From positions 1-10,213 of the forward strand of contig CADBTE010000280.1 in NCBI GenBank assembly GCA_902797455.1: a DNA stretch of 10,213 nucleotides, given 5' to 3'. A program made the translations under genes and the position numbers. The DNA is from an uncultured Planctomycetota bacterium. GTDB lineage: Bacteria > Planctomycetota > Planctomycetia > Pirellulales > Thermoguttaceae. Each line of letters begins with the position of its first letter. Within the stretch, counting starts at the first letter, position 1. Positions 6,310 to 10,213 of this stretch are shown here, piece by piece. The notes under the pieces were generated by a model. It was not told where the DNA came from. It searched no databases and was given only the letters and a program-made list of their open reading frames with translations.

Positions 6310-6702
6310 ATGCAGAGAATCTACGAGTTTCTTAAGAAATGCGCGACTTATTATCTGGCCACCGACGATAATGGTCAGCCCCGGGTTCGGCCGTTCGGGA
6401 CGATCTTGATCTACAACGGCAAGCTCTGCTTCCAAACCGGGAAAGTCAAGCAGGTCTCCGAGCAGATTCACCGCAATCCGAAGGTCGAAATCTGTGCGTT
6501 CGACGGCCAGTGCTGGATCCGTGTCGCGGCCCGCGCTGTCGAGGTTCCCGAAGTCGCCGCGCAAGAGGCGATGCTCAGCGCCTATCCCGAACTGAAGCGT
6601 CTTTACACTCCGGGAGACGGAAATACCGAAATCTTCGCCCTGGAAGAGGGAAAGGCGACAATCTGTTCCTTTTCGGCCCCCGCCGAGGAGATTTCGTTCT
6701 GA
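6310..6702 (+). CDS. Pyridoxamine 5'-phosphate oxidase-like FMN-binding split-barrel protein
   Basis: A 130-residue cytoplasmic flavoprotein of the PNPOx-like split-barrel superfamily. The N-terminus YEFLKKCATYYLATDD leads to PRVRPFGT (24-31), the usual flavin-binding strand. Next come KLCFQTGKVKQVSEQI (38-53), NPKVEICAFDG (56-66) and the strand WIRVAARAV. Members with this wording are common in anaerobic gut bacteria, where they are annotated as pyridoxamine 5'-phosphate oxidase family or NimC/NimA-like proteins; true PdxH is longer. The reaction is unknown; flavin- or deazaflavin-dependent reduction of small molecules is plausible. The ATG has AAGGA 9 bases upstream (6296-6300). The stop is 49 bases before scpB without a visible terminator, so the two may share a transcript. 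Confidence 0.85.
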   Translation: MQRIYEFLKKCATYYLATDDNGQPRVRPFGTILIYNGKLCFQTGKVKQVSEQIHRNPKVEICAFDGQCWIRVAARAVEVPEVAAQEAMLSAYPELKRLYTPGDGNTEIFALEEGKATICSFSAPAEEISF

Positions 6703-6737
6703 CACGCCGCAGGAAGGTCCTTCTACTTTCAATGTTT

Positions 6738-6743
6738 AAGAGG
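6738..6743 (+). promoter_or_regulatory. Ribosome binding site fixing a TTG start of scpB
   Basis: AAGAGG, 8 bases before TTG at 6752. An in-frame TAA at 6737-6739 rules out any earlier start, and no in-frame ATG follows for over 100 codons, so TTG is the best initiation codon. An ATG at 6732 is in another frame and reaches a stop after seven codons. Confidence 0.65.
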
Positions 6744-6751
6744 CGAAAACC

Positions 6752-7753
6752 TTGACCGAGCAGCCCCCCTCTCCGACACCGGACGATTCTGATCCGACCC
6801 GCCCGACGGATGGCGGCGCGCCCGTGCCCGGCGAGCCGGCCAATCCGCTTCTTCGCCTCTTCGGCGGCACCTCTTCCTCGGAGGGGACAAACGCCTTTTC
6901 TCAGCGGTTCCATTCTTTCTTCGGGAAAGAGGGGATTCACCCCCCCGATTCTTCCGACGACCGGCCGTGGGATTCGACGGAGGAAACCGCCGTCGCCGAG
7001 CCACGGTCCGACGAGGAGCGGCCGGCCGACCTTCCCGACGGACAGCCGAACGATGAGGAGCGCGGCGGCCCGGCCGATGACCTCCCCGATATGGCCCAGG
7101 AGGAGGCCGAGGCGCTGGCCGAGAATATCGAGGCGATGAACCGAAACGAGGACGACACCGATCTGTTCGCCCTCGGCCGGAAATACGACCCCGATGACGA
7201 CGTTAACATCCCCGACGACGAGACGGTCGAGCGCTCGCCGACCTCAATTTTAGAGGCGATGTTCTTTGTGGGAGATCGTGACAATCGCCCGCTGGAGCTG
7301 TCGCGCGCTGTTGGCCTGATGCGCAACGTTACGGTCGAGGAAGGGAAACGCTGCATCGATGAACTGAACCGCCGATACGAGGCACGGCAGTCCCCCTATC
7401 GAATTGTCCGCGAGGAGAATGGCTACCGTATGGTCCTTCTTCCCGAGGCGGCGGCGGTGAGTGAGAATTTCGGCTCGAAAGTCCGGCAGGTGAAGCTCCA
7501 GCAGAAGGTGATCGAGATTCTGGCGATCATCGCCTACCGTCAGCCGGTCACCTTAGACGAGATTCAGGATGTCCGCCCGGGGACCACCGCGCTGGTCAGC
7601 CAGTTGATCCGCCGCGGATTGATCTGCGCCGAATCCAAGCAGGCGCAGAAAAAATCACTGACCTACTACCGGACGACCCCAAGATTCCTCTCTGTCTTGG
7701 GGATCGAATCCCTCGATGAGCTCCCGATGATCGACGAGATCGACTACCGCTGA
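6752..7753 (+). CDS. scpB: Segregation and condensation protein ScpB
   Basis: A 333-residue protein; ScpB dimers bind the kleisin ScpA and regulate the SMC ATPase in chromosome condensation and segregation. The conserved part begins near residue 163 (SPTSILEAMFFVGDRDNRPL) and holds two winged-helix domains: the first runs to about 235 (PYRIVREENGYRMVLLPE) and the second, about 245-320, has the ScpB hallmark IEILAIIAYRQPVT (254-267), LIRRGLI (285-291) and a final FLSVLGIESLDELP. Residues 1-160 are proline-rich, then strongly acidic and probably disordered; typical ScpB is only about 200 residues. This extension and the core wording (DRDNRPL, LMR, DELNRRY) resemble planctomycete ScpB. TTG is used as start, with AAGAGG 8 bases before it. 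ScpA is not adjacent, which is unusual outside that group. Confidence 0.92.
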   Translation: MTEQPPSPTPDDSDPTRPTDGGAPVPGEPANPLLRLFGGTSSSEGTNAFSQRFHSFFGKEGIHPPDSSDDRPWDSTEETAVAEPRSDEERPADLPDGQPNDEERGGPADDLPDMAQEEAEALAENIEAMNRNEDDTDLFALGRKYDPDDDVNIPDDETVERSPTSILEAMFFVGDRDNRPLELSRAVGLMRNVTVEEGKRCIDELNRRYEARQSPYRIVREENGYRMVLLPEAAAVSENFGSKVRQVKLQQKVIEILAIIAYRQPVTLDEIQDVRPGTTALVSQLIRRGLICAESKQAQKKSLTYYRTTPRFLSVLGIESLDELPMIDEIDYR

Positions 7754-7781
7754 AGGGGCCCCGTCTTCGCCTGTACGTCGG

Positions 7782-7809
7782 TTGAATGATGCCTAAAAGG
7801 GGCTATAAT
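7782..7809 (+). promoter_or_regulatory. Sigma70-type promoter of iorAB
   Basis: TTGAAT (7782-7787) and a perfect TATAAT (7804-7809) with a 16-base spacer, just after scpB. The transcript would begin near 7816, leaving a leader of about 60 bases before iorA. I see no terminator hairpin with a T-run between scpB and this promoter. Confidence 0.65.
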
Positions 7810-7875
7810 CGTGTACCGGGCGGGGGGCGTTTAGAGCTTCCGAAATCTTTCCGACGCAACAGGACGGGTGGATGA

Positions 7876-9687
7876 ATGAAAAAGCTGCTGACAGGCAATG
7901 AGGCAATCGCTCGCGGAGCGTGGGAAGCCGGAGTCAACTTGGCCTCCGGTTACCCCGGAACTCCTTCGACCGAGATCCTGGAAACGCTTAGTAAACTCTA
8001 CAAAGATGACGTCTGCTGCGAGTGGGCGCCCAACGAGAAAGTTGGCTTCGAGACGGCTGTCGGGGCCGCCGCCGCGGGCGCGCGGGCGATGACGACGATG
8101 AAGCACGTCGGTCTGAACGTCGCTGCCGACCCGCTGATGACGCTTGCCTACATCGGGACGATCGGCGGCTTTGTTGCCGTGGTAGCCGATGATCCGGGGA
8201 TGAACTCCTCTCAGAACGAACAGGACACCCGCCAGTTCGCCCGTTTCGCGAAGGTTCCGGTGATCGAGCCGGCTGATGCCGCCGAGGCGGTCGTCTTTAC
8301 AAAAGAGGCGTTCCGTATCTCCGAAGAGTTCTCCACGCCGGTGATCATTAAAAGCACGACGACGATGAGCCACTCGCGCTCCATCGCTGAGGTCGGCGAC
8401 CGTGTCGAGACGGGGCGGACGATTTCGTTTGTCAAAGATCCGCCCAAGCATGTCCCGATTCCGGCGTGGGCCCGGCAGATGCGCGTCCGTCTCGAGGAGC
8501 GCCTTGAAAAGCTCAAGGCGGCCGCCTCGGCATCGCCGCTGAACCGTATCGAGTGGAAGAGCAAGAAGCTCGGTATCGTTACCGCGGGGGTCACCTATCA
8601 GTTCGTCCGCGAGGTCTTCCCCGAGGCGTCGATTCTCAAACTCGGCTGGTCGTTCCCGTTCCCCGACGATCTTCTCTTGAAGTTCGCCAATGAGTGTGAG
8701 CGAGTCGTCTTCATCGAGGAACTCGAAGACTTTCTCGAAGAGCACGCCAAGGCACTGGGGATCAAGTGCTGCGGGAAAACGCTCGATGGCCAGCCGCTTG
8801 TCCCGAATATCGGCGAGATGAACGTCGATGTCCTGCGCGCGATCCGTTCGCGACTGGAGCAGACCGACTGGTTCCCGTTCGAAAAGACCGAGACCGCCCG
8901 GCCGAAAGCTCCGGTCCGTCCGAAGATCGCCGATCTGCCGCCGCGTCCGCCGGTTCTTTGCCCGGGCTGCCCGCACCGCGGGATCTTCTACGCGCTGGGT
9001 AAGTTCGATGTCGTTGTTACCGGAGATATCGGCTGCTACACCCTCGGGGTCGCCCCGCCGCTGTCCCGCCTCGATACGGTCACCTGTATGGGAGCCGGCG
9101 TTACGATGGCGCACGGTATGCAGCGTGCCGGCAACGACCGAAAGGTGGTCGGCGTGGTCGGCGACTCGACCTTCTTCCATTCGGGGATGACGGGTCTGCT
9201 CGATATCGCCTACAACAAGGGGACCTCGACGATCATCGTTCTCGATAACCGGACAACGGCGATGACCGGTCACCAGGATAACCCCGGAACGGGGCGGACA
9301 ATCACCGGCGAAGAGACGGTCACCGCCGATATCGCGACCATCGGCCGTGCGCTGGGTATCCGCAATGTTGTTGAAGTCGCTGCGCGAGATATCAAGCATA
9401 CGACCGAGGTGCTCAAAGAGGCGATCGAATCTCCCGAGCCGTGGCTGATTATCTCCAAGACCCCGTGCCCGCTGGCTGCCCGCAAGAATCCGGGGTTGCC
9501 GCTGAAGGTCAATACCGACAAGTGCCGCAAGTGCAAGCTCTGTTTGCGTCTGGGCTGTCCGGCGATCGAGAAAGACGGTGAGGGGGTTCGAGTCAATTCG
9601 ATCCTTTGCGCCGGCTGTAAGCTCTGCCGCCAGATATGCCCGGCCCAGGCCTTCGAAGACCTTAACCCCGGTACCGAAAACAACTAA
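7876..9687 (+). CDS. iorA: Indolepyruvate:ferredoxin oxidoreductase, alpha subunit
   Basis: A 603-residue subunit of the cytoplasmic IorAB enzyme, which oxidatively decarboxylates aryl pyruvates from aromatic amino acids to aryl-acyl-CoA with reduction of ferredoxin; it also works in reverse. The N-terminal pyrimidine-binding domain (about 1-185) includes SGYPGTPSTEI (24-34) and WAPNEK (50-55). A linking domain follows (about 230-330). The TPP-binding domain starts with LCPGCPHRG (361-369) and has GDIGCYTLG (383-391) and the Mg/TPP motif VVGDSTFFHSG ending in LDNRTTAMTG (428-466). The C-terminus carries two 4Fe-4S clusters: cysteines 550, 553, 556 and 561, then 578, 581, 584 and 588. Length fits the family. 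The ATG at 7876 has only a weak GGGTGG upstream; an ATG at 7872 is out of frame. iorB follows after 16 bases. Confidence 0.96.
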   Translation: MKKLLTGNEAIARGAWEAGVNLASGYPGTPSTEILETLSKLYKDDVCCEWAPNEKVGFETAVGAAAAGARAMTTMKHVGLNVAADPLMTLAYIGTIGGFVAVVADDPGMNSSQNEQDTRQFARFAKVPVIEPADAAEAVVFTKEAFRISEEFSTPVIIKSTTTMSHSRSIAEVGDRVETGRTISFVKDPPKHVPIPAWARQMRVRLEERLEKLKAAASASPLNRIEWKSKKLGIVTAGVTYQFVREVFPEASILKLGWSFPFPDDLLLKFANECERVVFIEELEDFLEEHAKALGIKCCGKTLDGQPLVPNIGEMNVDVLRAIRSRLEQTDWFPFEKTETARPKAPVRPKIADLPPRPPVLCPGCPHRGIFYALGKFDVVVTGDIGCYTLGVAPPLSRLDTVTCMGAGVTMAHGMQRAGNDRKVVGVVGDSTFFHSGMTGLLDIAYNKGTSTIIVLDNRTTAMTGHQDNPGTGRTITGEETVTADIATIGRALGIRNVVEVAARDIKHTTEVLKEAIESPEPWLIISKTPCPLAARKNPGLPLKVNTDKCRKCKLCLRLGCPAIEKDGEGVRVNSILCAGCKLCRQICPAQAFEDLNPGTENN

Positions 9688-9703
9688 GGGAGGAACCGAT
9701 CCA

Positions 9704-10213
9704 ATGTCCGAAAACAGTATCTCCGCGGAAGAGACAAAAAGTCTGGTTCTCGTCGGTGTCGGCGGTCAGGGGATTCTCTTGGCAAGCGAAATCATTGCCC
9801 GGACGATCATGGCCTCGGGCTACGACGTGAAGATGAATGAGATTCACGGGATGGCCCAGCGCGGCGGTTCGGTCGTGGCGCAGATTCGCTTCGGCCGTGA
9901 CGTCGCCAGTCCCCTGGTTCCCAAACATTCGGCCCGCGCCCTGGTCGCCTTAGAGAAGATCGAGGTCTTGCGTTTCGTCGACTATCTGGCCGATGATGGG
10001 CTGGCGGTGGTCTCCGATCAAGAGATCATCCCGGTGAGCGCCTCCGGCGGCAAGATTCCTTACCCGACCTTGGGCGAGGAAGATATCCGCAAGGTCTGCC
10101 CCAACTTGATCTATGTCCACGCCATTAAGCTGGCCGAGGAACTCGGCAACGCCCGCGCGGCCAACACCATTCTTTTAGGGGTGATGTCGAACGTTCTCCA
10201 TTTTCCCGAGGAG
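9704..10213 (+). CDS. iorB: Indolepyruvate:ferredoxin oxidoreductase, beta subunit (partial, runs off the window)
   Basis: The first 170 residues of the gamma-type subunit that completes IorAB. It starts MSENSISAEETKSLVLVGVGG, with GVGGQGILLAS (18-28) as the nucleotide-fold glycine loop, and has EIHGMAQRGGSV (46-57), the hallmark of the 2-oxoacid oxidoreductase gamma domain. The frame is still open at the window end; about 20-30 residues are expected to be missing. The ATG at 9704 has GGGAGGA about 9 bases upstream, and the gap after iorA is 16 bases, so the two are co-transcribed from the promoter at 7782. Confidence 0.94.
   Translation, partial: MSENSISAEETKSLVLVGVGGQGILLASEIIARTIMASGYDVKMNEIHGMAQRGGSVVAQIRFGRDVASPLVPKHSARALVALEKIEVLRFVDYLADDGLAVVSDQEIIPVSASGGKIPYPTLGEEDIRKVCPNLIYVHAIKLAEELGNARAANTILLGVMSNVLHFPEE

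Noticed and set aside
6732..6755. ATG at 6732 as a start for scpB
   Set aside because: It is in a different frame from scpB and meets a stop after seven codons.
7751..7775. GGGGCCCC palindrome after scpB as a terminator
   Set aside because: It has no loop-forming space and no T-run after it; the next feature is the iorAB promoter.
7831..9399. A 522-codon open frame on the minus strand opposite iorA
   Set aside because: Its translation is rich in Arg, Asp and Gly without any domain, and the plus strand encodes a complete, motif-rich IorA. It is a codon-bias shadow.

Overview
The window looks like chromosomal DNA from an anaerobic bacterium, most likely a planctomycete or close relative. Three things suggest this: the ScpB protein has the long acidic N-terminus and core wording I associate with Planctomycetota; the large transporter is of the MMPL/RND type common in that group; and GTG and TTG starts occur. 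An oxygen-sensitive lifestyle is indicated by the radical-SAM thiazole enzyme ThiH and by the ferredoxin-dependent 2-oxoacid oxidoreductase IorAB. The taxonomic call rests on recalled family resemblance, not on a search.

Left part (162-3620, minus strand): a tight thiamin-thiazole operon read thiS-thiF-thiG-thiH-tenI. ThiS carries sulfur as a thiocarboxylate, ThiF adenylates it, ThiH makes dehydroglycine from tyrosine, ThiG builds the thiazole, and the last gene is a TenI-type tautomerase rather than a true ThiE. Only the thiazole (HET-P) branch is here; no pyrimidine-branch gene (thiC, thiD) and no convincing thiamin phosphate synthase are present. In front of thiS there is a sigma70-type promoter and, starting one base after the predicted transcript start, a very short leader in which a 5' hairpin overlaps the left arm of an intrinsic terminator. 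This matches the architecture of the HMP-PP riboswitch (thiS motif), whose aptamer is embedded in its terminator. It is the most interesting element of the window. The proteins read as Clostridia-like, so operon and switch may have been acquired together.

Middle (3677-6309): a 794-residue MMPL/RND-family membrane transporter on the minus strand, with a good promoter and Shine-Dalgarno site that place its start at a GTG well inside a longer open frame. It is followed by a divergent intergenic region of about 250 bases that holds two outward-facing promoters and a GC-rich hairpin with a T-run.

Right part (6310-10213, plus strand): a small FMN-binding split-barrel protein, then scpB (chromosome condensation, TTG start), then an independent promoter driving iorA and iorB; iorB runs off the window end. 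The first 114 bases hold the tail of an unrecognised plus-strand gene. Bases 115-161, between that tail and the convergent tenI, show no recognisable terminator or other feature. No tRNA, rRNA, CRISPR array, insertion sequence or long repeat was seen.
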